Part shown: positions 23,384 to 32,985 of the stretch, one piece after another | Layout of the letters: every line of letters begins with the position of its first letter | How positions within the stretch are numbered: the first letter of the stretch is position 1 | From: Rutidosis leptorrhynchoides | Taxonomy: Eukaryota > Streptophyta > Magnoliopsida > Asterales > Asteraceae | Direction: 5' to 3' | Length of the DNA: 64,000 bases | Assembly (NCBI RefSeq): GCF_046630445.1 | Contig: NC_092335.1 | Span: forward strand, 3,821,001 to 3,885,000 | Program-made: the position numbers and the translations under genes | Notes under the pieces: model-generated | The model's database searches: none | What the model was told of the DNA's origin: nothing | What the model saw: the letters and a program-made list of their open reading frames with translations, nothing else

Positions 23384-26127
23384 ATGAATTGTGTTAATGA
23401 AGATAAATTTGTTGTTCATAAATTTGTTGCACTACCTAAATTGGGTTCTTTTGAGTTTATTAACAACATTCCCATGTATTTACCCCTAGATTGTTTTAGA
23501 ATTCGGCTAAAACTACCTGTTGCACCTATAAAACCAATGAATAAGAGAATATTATTAAAAAATGTTCTTAAAAAAATACAAATGCCACCCAATTCACCTG
23601 TTTCAATAAGATACATTTATAATAACCATGTTTTTGATATTACGGATGATTATGAAGACTTTCAAGAGTTCTTACAATATGCAATTGTAAATGTTCCGAT
23701 TGATATTTATGTTGTTGAGAAAGTACGAATGAATCTACCACAACGAAACCCAGAAACACACGTACCATAACGAAACCAAGAAACACACCAACCAAAACGA
23801 AACCCAGAAACACTCCAACCACAACCAGACCCAGAAACACACTCAACACAAGTCACTGAACCAAACCTTCTTAATTTAGAAGCGGAAGAGCCTGAAATGC
23901 CACCTCCAAACACTGAAGAGTTTGATATGTTTAACTATGGTGTTGAAAACGTATGTAAAATTAAAGAAGGAGACCACCCGTTTGAGATATCTGTTGTCGC
24001 ATCTAGTGATTCAGATGGAGAAAAAGACGGAGACGAAGACGAAGAAGATCAATATGAAGAAGAAAAGCAAGATTTATTCTGGAATATGCCACCTCTATTG
24101 AGTCAGCAAGAGCAAGAGCTTGAATTTACGACTCAAACACCTACCACGTATAGGGTATCAGATTTAATTAATGTTCGTCAAACATTTTTGAACAAGGCCG
24201 AGTTCATAAACACTCTATTTACAAAATGTCTTGAAGAAAACTTCCAAATTAAACCTGTAAAGACGGACAAATCTCGATACACCGCTAATTGTGTGTTGCT
24301 AAACTGTGAATGGAAAATTAGTGCTTACAAAATACGGAACACTGAAAACTTTATGGTAAAGAAATTGCATGACGTACACACATGCTCACCCACACTAATT
24401 ATGGGAAACAATAAACATGCTACCAAAAAGGTGTTGGGTAGTATGCTTGTGGATTCTTTCAAGTCTGCAAACCGGGAATACAAAGCAAATGATATACGTG
24501 CAGATATAGGACACCGGTTTGGTGTCAGCATATCTTACAATCAAGCATGGAGGGCAAAATGTCATACATTACAGATGCTTCGTGGCAGTGCTGAAGACTC
24601 GTTCCGAATGCTTCCCCTTTACCTATATAACATTAGGATCCACAACCCGGGAAGCGTAAGTAATTTGGTCACCGACAAAGAAGATAGATTTTTGATGTGT
24701 TACTATTCCCTTGGCATAGTTGTAAGTATCGATAATCTCTCTCAATTTTTAACTTATAATTGACCTTGTTATAATTGAACACTTTTGACCTGCTAAAATC
24801 TATGTAGGTTCGATCATTTGTTCAACATTGTCGACCGGTAATCATCGTCGATGGTGCGCATTTGAAGGCAGGGTATTCGGGGACAAATTTAGTTGCCGTT
24901 GCGATGGATGGCAATAATGGAATTCTGCCATTGGCTTATGGAATTGGTGGCGGCGAGACAAACGAGGTTTGGTCATGGTTCTTAGGCAACCTAAGAGATC
25001 ATTTAATGAGTTGTGGTATGAGTGATTGTATTTCAGAGCTTACTTTTGTTTCTGATCGTGCTGCTTCAATAGCACATGGTGTTTCAACTGTGTTTCCTGA
25101 AGCGTTTCACTGTTTTTGCGCACGTCATTTGTTTGGAAGCATCAAAACTAAATCTAACAAATTCAAATATTTTGAATGGCATTATTGGAAAATGGTGAAA
25201 GCTTACCGTGCCTCGAATTTTGAGGATCATCTTAGTGTATTTCGAAGAAGATTGAGAGCGTCTTACAATTATTTAGAACAAGTTGGTTTCCACAAATGGT
25301 CCAGAAGTAGAGCTGAACATGTTAGGTATTCATACCTTACTAGCAACAGTGTAGAGTCTGTTAACGCACTATCCAAACATGCTCGAAAACTACCTGTTTG
25401 CATGTTGTTTGAGTTTTTTCGCGCTTCAGTACAAGATTGGTATTTCAAACATCGCAACCAGTCGGTTAGTCTTACTTCAACGGTTACCCCATATGCTGAA
25501 CGTAAACTAGGCAAGAGGACGAGAAAATCTAGAAGATGGCAAGCAATTCCATCGACAAACAATCTAATAGAAGTGCGAGATGGCAGAAAAAATGGAATGG
25601 TTAATCTCGACGATAAAGTATGTTCATGTGGGCAGTGGGAGTTATCGGGGATACCTTGCGGACATGTTATTGCAGCAGCACGATTTTTCGGAGTGGAGGA
25701 TGTTACTAAATTTGTATCACACTGGTTCATAACTCAAACTTATATAAATACGTATTTGGAACACATCCTTCCTTTACCCCATCGGTCAGAATGATCGTAT
25801 CCGTCGCCCGACGTTTTACAAATTGTAAACCCTCCCATTAAGGAGAAAAGAGCCCCTGGACGCCCTAAAAGTACAAAACGTGTTCCGTCAAAGGGTGAAG
25901 ATACTGAAAAAACCGTAAGAACTTGCACTCGTTGCAAAGAACCAGGTCATGGTAGGGATACGTGCACAGCTTCTTATGACCGAACAGGTGAATCAACTTC
26001 TAAAAGGGTAGTAAAAACATCGGCCTCAAAATCGAAGAAGGGTAAGGGGAAGGCCACAGATGCTGAAGCTTTTAAGGCATATCAGTCTCAGTTTTATGCA
26101 ACGTGCAACTTAGGGAGCGATAATTAG
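23384..26127 (+). pseudogene. MuDR-type MULE transposase, two exons, decayed
   Basis: Would catalyse cut-and-paste transposition of the element. Exon 1 is 23384-24721; an 86-bp GT-AG intron follows (24722-24807); exon 2 is 24808-26127; about 885 codons in one frame. In order: N-terminal segment (residues 1-130), a Gln/Pro and acidic stretch, a MuDR-type zinc-binding DNA-binding domain (CVLLNC..LHDVHTC), the MULE catalytic domain with Asp461 (VDGAH), Asp529 (SDRAAS) and Glu629 (NSVESVNA), and the C-x2-H motif CARH, a SWIM zinc finger (CSCGQWELSGIPCGH, about 717-732), and a CCHC zinc knuckle (CTRCKEPGHGRDTC). Two in-frame stops, at 23768-23770 and 25792-25794, interrupt an otherwise normal gene. 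Both look like single transitions (CAA to TAA; TGG to TGA). ATG chosen as the first in-frame start after the TATA box. Confidence 0.88.
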
Positions 26128-26249
26128 TAACCCACTATCACAAGTTTATGTCAATTTTATTTTTTATGTATTGTTGGATTTCGTTTGTTGTAATGTGTTG
26201 TTGTATTCTAGGTACCTACTGTGTTATTTTATGTAATTTTTTTAACAGG

Positions 26250-26446
26250 ACAGGACACGCAAGGACGCAAATCATTATTTGCGTACGCATACGCAAGATG
26301 TTGCTTGCGTACGCAAGATAGACAAAAATCTGCACACGCAAGGACGCAATATTTTGCTTGCGTACAAAAGACGGCCAAAAATATACACACGCAAGGACGC
26401 AAAGCTATGATTGCGTACGCAAGCATAGCCTTGCGTCCTTGCGTGT
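26250..26446. repeat. CGCAAG repeat cluster between the two MULE genes
   Basis: Three GCAAGGACGCA copies (from 26259, 26338, 26390) alternating with inverted CTTGCGTAC and CCTTGCGTCC, forming several possible hairpins. It lies in the 404-bp gap between the convergent stop codons. Confidence 0.85.
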
Positions 26447-27047
26447 AAAGTCAAATAAAACTGTTGCAAATACAATTTGCCTATTTACACAAAATTTACA
26501 TACATGCCAGCAACCTACTAGCTACAATGTATCAATCAACCTGAATCTCTGATGGTGGAGTTGGTGGCGACGGTTCTTGTGTATCAAAACGGGAACGGAA
26601 GAACGTCCTTGCCATTCTGTTTCTATACTGCTCTGGAGCATTTTTAGGATCTCCAAGGTTGTCAACCTCCTCCCTTCCATAAATAATCCTCTCCATGTGT
26701 ATGCACACCCAAACCCCACAATCACCCTGACCACCAGTCTGCATTGGCACAATGGGACCAGGCTCAATCATCAACTCCACACTCTCTTTATTTTCATAGT
26801 ATCCGACAATTTGGGAGTCTTGCATCTTGTTAAAATAGTCAATCGCCTTCAAGTACACTGGCAAGTTGTCACCCAAAATCTTGAAAACTGCGTCAAGTTT
26901 TTGTGAACTGACACATCCGGGTAAACTGTCGTACACAAAAACCTTCATTTCTTCTAACTTCAACTGAAGCAGCAGGAAATGTTCTTCGTCATAAAAATGT
27001 ACTGGGATCAAGACCTGTAACAGACCAGACAGACAGGATAAAATAAA

Positions 27048-27315
27048 ACAACAGACGCAAGGACGCAAGATAATCCTTACGAAGGTCCAAAAATATACGC
27101 AAGGTCTCAAGGTTAACCTTGCGACCCGGAGACGCAAGGGCAAGGGGAAATATGCGTCCAGTAACAATGACGCAAGGACGCACGATAAACCTTGCGAAAA
27201 CCTAAAACAAACGCAAGGTCGCAAGATTATCCTTGCGACTAGTAGATGCAAGGACGCAAGGAGAAACTTGCGTCCAGTAAAAAAGACGCAAGGACCCAAA
27301 ACTGTCCTTGCGTCT
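27048..27315. repeat. CGCAAG repeats in intron 8 of the Ulp1-like gene
   Basis: GCAAGGACGCA from 27057, 27171 and 27248, with inverted CCTTGCG and ACTTGCGTCC partners; confined to the intron 27015-27355. Confidence 0.85.
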
Positions 27316-28137
27316 GTTCCAGAAACACAAATGCTGTATATATACTAGTGTTTACGTGATCACAGTCAGCCCAAGATGGATATAGGTCAACACTGCCGTC
27401 TCCAAGTCCAATTAAGTACATGTAATCTGGAGGATTATGGCCAATAATTCCCTCTCCATCTGTTGTAGATTCTTCCTGTATGCCCACCTCCTTCTGAGTA
27501 TTATCAAAATAAGTGTTGAACCTCTCAAACATGTTCAGGAATCCCAGTGGCATAATAGTCCATCGAGAACTTGCTTTAAGCACCTCAGCTGGAAACTAAG
27601 GAGTGGCATAAACTTGACTGGCTCGGGGGAGAAATCTCTGACGATATCTCAAAAGAAATGTAGCCCAGCCGTCAATGTGCTATAAATATAACAAGTTAAT
27701 ATACAGTGTGACCTTAGTATAAAATAAATTGTATAAAAATATATAAAATTAACAAAAGAATAACAAACTTACAAACTTACCAAGTTATCCAAATAACCAG
27801 AATGTCTTAATCCCATTAATCGAAGCTAAAAGTCTTGATTTATAAAAATGAATTGTTCATTTTGAAAGATGAACATGCAACGCGTCTCTTGCTTGCTCTC
27901 AATCATTGTCTTTGGATCTTTTGCTAGGCCTGCATGCTTTCTACCATCTCTTCAGGCATTAGGTGGCGGTAGTTGGAGAGTTCCTTGATCATTTATAAAC
28001 CTGTCAATCATCCCCCAAATTTCTTCCTCAGTAGCCCAGTCTTGTTCCTTTCTTTTTCTCTTATTCACTTTAACAGGCTGCTTATCAACACTTACCTACA
28101 ATAATTCAACAAATAAGGTTAATTTAAATTAATACAA

Positions 28138-28256
28138 ACAGACACAAGGACACAAACAATCTATTGCGTGTGTGGAACCATCGAGACGCAAGGACGCAAG
28201 AACAGACTTGCGCCTATAGGAAAGCAGACGCAAGGACGCAAATGTTTGCTTGCGCC
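28138..28256. repeat. CGCAAG repeats in intron 6
   Basis: Two GACGCAAGGACGCAA copies with inverted CTTGCGCC partners, confined to intron 28096-28268. Confidence 0.85.
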
Positions 28257-28433
28257 AGAAAAACTCACCTCTGCTGCTGCATTTGTGTCCATGGGTACCA
28301 CATCCTGATTAATTTGTTGTTGTCCTTGATCTTCTTCAGTCCCTAACCGTACAACATTCATGCTTTCCACTTTCTCAACCAAATCTTTTGACAACTGAGT
28401 AAAAAACAAATGATAATTTAGTAAACAGATATC

Positions 28434-28557
28434 TGCAAGGACGCAAACTCAATCTTGCGACAAGCCGACGCAAGGACGCAAGAATATCCTTGCGTGACTA
28501 CTCGCCAGGATGCAAGAACACCCTTGCGACATGCAAGGACGCAAGGTATGTCTTGCC
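28434..28557. repeat. CGCAAG repeats in intron 5
   Basis: Three GCAAGGACGCA copies with inverted CCTTGCG and CTTGCGAC partners, confined to intron 28395-28645. Confidence 0.85.
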
Positions 28558-29339
28558 TCCGAAACAGTCACAGAAAACACCATTATTTAGCCATTGTTTA
28601 CTGCAATAATTTAACATACAACCTTTTAAATTTGCTGAAATGTACCTTCTCAATGGGTTTTCTGAACCCAGGTGTTGTGAATAGGGACCTTAATACACCA
28701 GTTGGCTTTCTTTCTCTGATTCCACGTCGAATGTGCATTGGTGAAGGCCTTTCAATCTCATTATCAGACAAAGATCGATTGAAAGACGGATCATCATCCT
28801 AAACACAATAAAGAAGATAGATAGATAATAAATCAATGGGATAAATCAATATCAATATTCAATTAATACCAAAAATAATAAATAAATCAATTCAATTCAA
28901 TCTACCTGATATTGTTGTTGTTGTTGTTGTTATTGTTGCGATAAAAGTTTTTCGTATTGCATAACAAGTTGTTTGCAATCAATTAACTCTTTCTCTTGTT
29001 TGTCCATCCGCTTTGTCAACAACTCTAACATACGATGTAAATTGTGTACATCGTGAGGGCCCTCTGTATGAACATCTTCTGTTGAATGCACACAGGGTGT
29101 CTGCTGGGATCCATCAACAACTGGATCAACTGGATCAACTTCATCTTCCTGCACCTCATCCTCAATCTCATCTTCTGGTACCTTTCCTCCTCGAAAGTAC
29201 ACTTCACTCTGAATCCACCATTGACAACTCTTTTCTGTTTCAGTTGGCTGCAGACCACGTAAAGGTCTCTTTTTCTTGGGACACTCATCCTACAATTAAT
29301 TATTTAATTATCAAATAAGAATATTAGCAGAAACGAATA

Positions 29340-29515
29340 CGTAAAGACGTAAAGAAAAGCTTGCGTCTCTGTACGCAAGGTCGCAAACAGCTCTTGCGAC
29401 CACACGCAAGGACGCAAGCTCCAACTCTTGCGTCCACGCGCAATGATGCAAGAATCACCTTGCGTCCACTTAAAAAAACACACGCAAGGACGCAAGGCAT
29501 GCCTTGCGCCCATTC
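29340..29515. repeat. CGCAAG repeats in intron 3
   Basis: Dense direct and inverted copies, among them the perfect palindrome GCAAGGCATGCCTTGC; confined to intron 29290-29594. Confidence 0.85.
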
Positions 29516-30566
29516 CAGAACCTGTCTGTAACCAGATAACAGATAAACTATGCAACAATTTAGGATAGGCTAACATTTTTAAAATGTAACTAACCTGAAT
29601 ATCTAGGAGTTTAAGGTATTCAGACATTCCAAATGGCTCGGCAGATGAACGCTTCCAAAAAAGAGCCCTCGGTACTCCATTCTTCTCAGTCTTTTTTGCA
29701 AACTGTTTAATGGTACGAAGGTAAGACTGGAGAATCCAAATCTGCAAATAAAAAAAAAATTTATGTTACATCTTAAATATTAACATTAAACAATAAATAT
29801 TCAACCATTTACCTTGAATGCCCACATAAATCCCGCCAAAGTGTACGCCTTTCTACTCTCTAATTGTCTTTCACGAATAACAAACCCTTCACTAACCGCT
29901 TCGTAAGTTGGCTCCCAAATACGAGACCCCCAAGGGTACTGGTTAACACGCGATAACTCTTCGACTAGCCATAAAAACTTTTTATTCACAACATGGATCC
30001 CTTGTTTACCCATAAAACCTCTCTCTACAATCAAGATAATTGCTAGTCGCACCACATCATCCTCACTAATACGGCTGTGATCAGATTTTAAAAGCATCTT
30101 TTCAACATCACTAATCAAAACATTTTGAGAATCTTTAAAACCCTTAAATAAATGTCGTCTAATAGGTGCGGTCTGGACGTCATAATTCTTCGGGATGTAA
30201 TGTGCCATGTCCGTCCGGCTACTAAACAAAAAACCCGTAACAAGACAGAATTTACGGCGACCAAATCTAATCGGAAAATTGTTCTGGAAATGAAACCATA
30301 TATCCTCATGCTCATCGGGGTACTTAACATTATCTAGTCTATCCGGCCGCACACTCTTCCGTTGGAGCATGCAATGTACAAGCCCGGGATCATTACCAAA
30401 GTATTCTAGATCTAACCATGGACAGAAACACGTTTCTTTAAACTTTTTAATTTGATTCTCATTCATGACCTTCTTCATATCCCCTATAACGCTCAACTTA
30501 TTCTTCATCGTTAACTTTCCTTCCACAAATCCCTGCATAAGTAACAATAAAATCAGCAGAAAGTAA

Positions 30567-30722
30567 CAGGACGCAAGAACGCAAGATAAAACTTGCGTCC
30601 GTTTAATTGACAATCGCAAGGACGCAAAGACAATCTTTTGGGAACACGCAAGGACGCAAAGATAACCTTGCGTCCACTAGCTTTGGGTACGCAAGCACGC
30701 AAACTAGGTCTTGCGTCCGGTC
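30567..30722. repeat. CGCAAG repeats in intron 1
   Basis: GCAAGGACGCA copies near 30615 and 30648, with inverted ACTTGCGTCC and CCTTGCGTCC partners; they lie in the acceptor-proximal part of intron 30533-30938. Confidence 0.85.
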
Positions 30723-31262
30723 AATTTCCATAATTTTACGAGCAGTTAATGTATGTTTCACTCGAACATATAACCCAAAATACAGTTGCATGTCATAAAA
30801 AAACGGTTGTACTTCGTTAAACACAAATACACCTCGAACAGACATTTCATCGAGCAGTTGGTGTGCACATTTATACAATTCGCATCGAAGCCAAAATAAA
30901 CAGATAACACACACATAAACAACAAAGTAATCACTAACCTGGGTGCTCGCCATCGTTGCAAGGTTGATTCCTTGATTATTTGCTTGATTACTTCGTGAAA
31001 ACCCGATTTCTTTTGCGTGAAAACTCTAATACTTCGTGAAAACCCTTGTAGGCTAGTATAAGAAGTCACGGTGGTAGCAAGAGGGGTTAGGTGGTGGTGG
31101 AGATGATGGAGGAGAATCTGGTAGTAGTAATGGAAGAGGGTTTGCGTTTGTGCTTGCGTTGTTGCGAATCGCCTGTGTGACTTTATTTGCGTGTTTGTGA
31201 AGTCGGATGAAAGTGTCGAGTGACAGGTTGAAAAATGTCATTTAACCGTAATTTTTTAGAAA

Positions 31263-31392
31263 AGACGCAAATATGCAAGGTCGCAAGGTCGCAAGGTACC
31301 TTGCGCCTTGCAAGGGCATTTTGTCTAATTTTTTTTTTTTTTGGCTCTGGTGCAAGGGGACCAAAATATTTGGGCATTTTGGTGATAACCCC
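31263..31392. repeat. Right subterminal repeats and right TIR of MULE
   Basis: 31263-31289 has three GCAAGGT copies; 31290-31305 is the palindrome CGCAAGGTACCTTGCG; 31306-31392 is the reverse complement of the left TIR, ending GGTGATAACCCC. Confidence 0.88.
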
Positions 31393-31401
31393 TTAATTTT
31401 G

Positions 31402-31797
31402 AGCTAGCATGTGAACGTGAAGAGCAAGTCAGAAGTTGAAGTCATATTCAAATTCATATTTGTTCTTATCTTCTTTATTTGCTCTTATCTCTTAGTTTAT
31501 CCTTTTTGTTTAGCCTATTTAAGTTGACAGATAGCATTTAGTTTGAGTTTTTGAAGTTGACATTTAAATTAATAAAAGATTGTTATCTTTTACGTGAGAT
31601 AAAGAAGCCATATCTGGCTTGTATCTTATTTATCGTATCTTTATTCGTTAATATCTGTTTGGCCACGATTTTTGCATTATTTGGTATCAGATTTCAGGCA
31701 TGGCTAAACAAGCTGAGATCGAGAGACTGAATCGCAAGCTTAAAGAGTTGGAAGACAGAAGACATGCAACATCTCTTGCGTCATATAGAGATGAAGC
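31402..31797 (+). mobile_element. Piece of an LTR element with primer site (interrupted by the MULE)
   Basis: Continues the sequence left of the MULE after its 9-bp target copy. Has the look of the 3' part of an LTR on the plus strand, then TTTGGTATCAGATTTC, a tRNA-iMet-type primer site (about 31679-31695), then a short frame beginning MAKQAEIERLNRKLKELEDR that could be the start of gag. It ends abruptly against copia sequence near 31800. Broken fossil. Confidence 0.45.
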
Positions 31798-32616
31798 TTC
31801 AAAATAAGTTTTTGGTTCATAAGACTTATTAATATTAGAGGTAAAACACTTATTCTCTTGATTTAAAAAAGAAAATTAACTACCTTTTCAATACTATATT
31901 TAACTTTTCTTTCAATAACAAAATCATCAAATCTTTTAGGTAAAACAGACTATCTGGAAGATCTCCTTACAGTTTGAATGTGAGTAGGACTTCTTAACTA
32001 TGTGTTTTGTAAGGTATTGCCCTCAGGAGATGAAATATTATCCATGAGAGTTGCAGAAGTACTTTGACCTTTATTAATCACAATATCACTACTAGAAGGA
32101 TGGTTTCTAGTAGGACTATGCTCATTAATGTAGCCACTTGTACTATTACCTTCACCATCATATTTAGCTCTCCCTTCATCATTGGGTCTTTTGATGTCTT
32201 GATTATTTGAAAATTTTTTATCAAAAAACATATAATTTTCTTTATCAGAAGAATCATTTAGACTATTGTCAACAAGTTTTGACTTAAGAGGAAAAATATT
32301 TTCATAAAACTTCACATTCCTTGAAAAAAGAACACTTCTGTTTTCTAAATTTAAAAGTTTATAACCCTTTTGAACATTACCAAAACCAATCAAAACACAT
32401 TTAAAAGACCTACTTGAAAACTTATTTTCAGGTTTTAAAACAGTTGCATAACATAAACAACCAAAACATCTTAAATGAGAGATACTAGGGTCCTTTTTAA
32501 AGACACATTCATAAGGAGTTTTTCCAGAAAGCACATTTGAAGGAGTCTTGTTAATCAAATAGCAAGCAGTTAAGATACAATCACTCCACATATTTAAAGG
32601 TAACCCCCTTGAAACA

Positions 32617-32911
32617 CATAGGTGTCTTCTAGCATAGGTAAGATAGGCAACCGCCTATGGGCTCAAAAATTTAAAAGGGCCCAAAATTTTACATTATGTA
32701 AATATATATTTTTTTTCAATATATCTAATTAAATCAAATTAAAAATTGTCAATTAAAGTTAAAATACTTTATTTTTAATAGTTAAATACAATGTGAAAAA
32801 ATAAATAGATAAATTGAAGTATTATTTTTTATGCGTAGTAAAAAAATTAAATGTATATGTGGGCTCATTTTTATTTCCGTCTGGGGCCTTTAAATTATTG
32901 AGACGACCCTG
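32617..32911. mobile_element. hAT-type MITE (295 bp)
   Basis: Ends in GAGACGACCCTG, the inverse of CAGGGTCGTCTC; the left end (CATAGGTGTCTTC) is a decayed copy. Flanked by a perfect 8-bp target duplication TTGAAACA (32609-32616, 32912-32919). The interior has GGGCTC..GGGCCC motifs common to this MITE group. Confidence 0.75.
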
Positions 32912-32985
32912 TTGAAACATAAGAGCTCTTGCTACATTAAGCAAGTGCCTATGTTTCCTCTCAGTTATGACATTTTATTGTGGAG

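Larger units (their letters stand above)
26532..30953 (-). pseudogene. Ulp1/SENP-like (C48) cysteine protease gene of the MULE, nine exons, decayed
   Basis: Exons on the minus strand, all with GT-AG borders: 30953-30939, 30532-29813, 29741-29595, 29289-28906, 28798-28646, 28394-28269, 28095-27781, 27679-27356, 27014-26532. Every exon is a multiple of three, so all introns are phase 0; total 889 codons. Exon 2 holds a DUF1985-type domain (about residues 60-240), exon 4 a coiled-coil/Gln-rich end, and exon 9 the Ulp1 catalytic domain: His740 (EEHFLLL), Asp757 (VYDSLPG), Gln824 and Cys827 (GGQGDCGVWVC). The family cleaves SUMO or related conjugates; DUF1985-ULP fusions in MULEs are thought to be captured host genes. 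In-frame stops at 28930-28932, 27952-27954, 27826-27828 and 27596-27598 interrupt it. The catalytic residues are kept. The start MASTQ is a five-codon first exon with a good donor; a longer first exon cannot be ruled out. Confidence 0.82.
23008..31392. mobile_element. Kaonashi-type Mutator-like element (MULE) with Ulp1-like gene
   Basis: 8385 bp. The ends form ~95-bp terminal inverted repeats starting GGGGTTATCACC and differing at only a few bases, flanked by a perfect 9-bp target duplication TTAATTTTG (22999-23007, 31393-31401), the Mutator signature. Inside are a MuDR-type transposase gene (23384-26127, plus) and a convergent Ulp1-like protease gene (26532-30953, minus). This combination is known from KI/Kaonashi MULEs of Arabidopsis and related elements elsewhere. 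Both genes carry in-frame stops, so the copy is probably not autonomous, but TIRs and target copies are well kept. It has inserted in LTR-element sequence. Confidence 0.92.

Noticed and set aside
25269-25730. 153-codon minus-strand frame opposite the MULE transposase
   Set aside because: Shadow of the transposase catalytic exon; no independent features.
26229-26552. Several 60-75 codon frames across the CGCAAG cluster between the MULE genes
   Set aside because: The repeat unit is free of stops in several frames; the repeated peptide motifs are by-products.
26250-30722. CRISPR-like look of regularly recurring CGCAAG repeats
   Set aside because: Units vary, occur on both strands, spacing is irregular, and the context is a plant transposon; not a CRISPR array.
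30603-30953. 116-codon frame reading through intron 1 of the Ulp1-like gene as a larger first exon
   Set aside because: It runs into the CGCAAG repeats and gives repeat-derived peptide; a strong donor after MASTQ and acceptor at 30533 give a better model. Not fully excluded.
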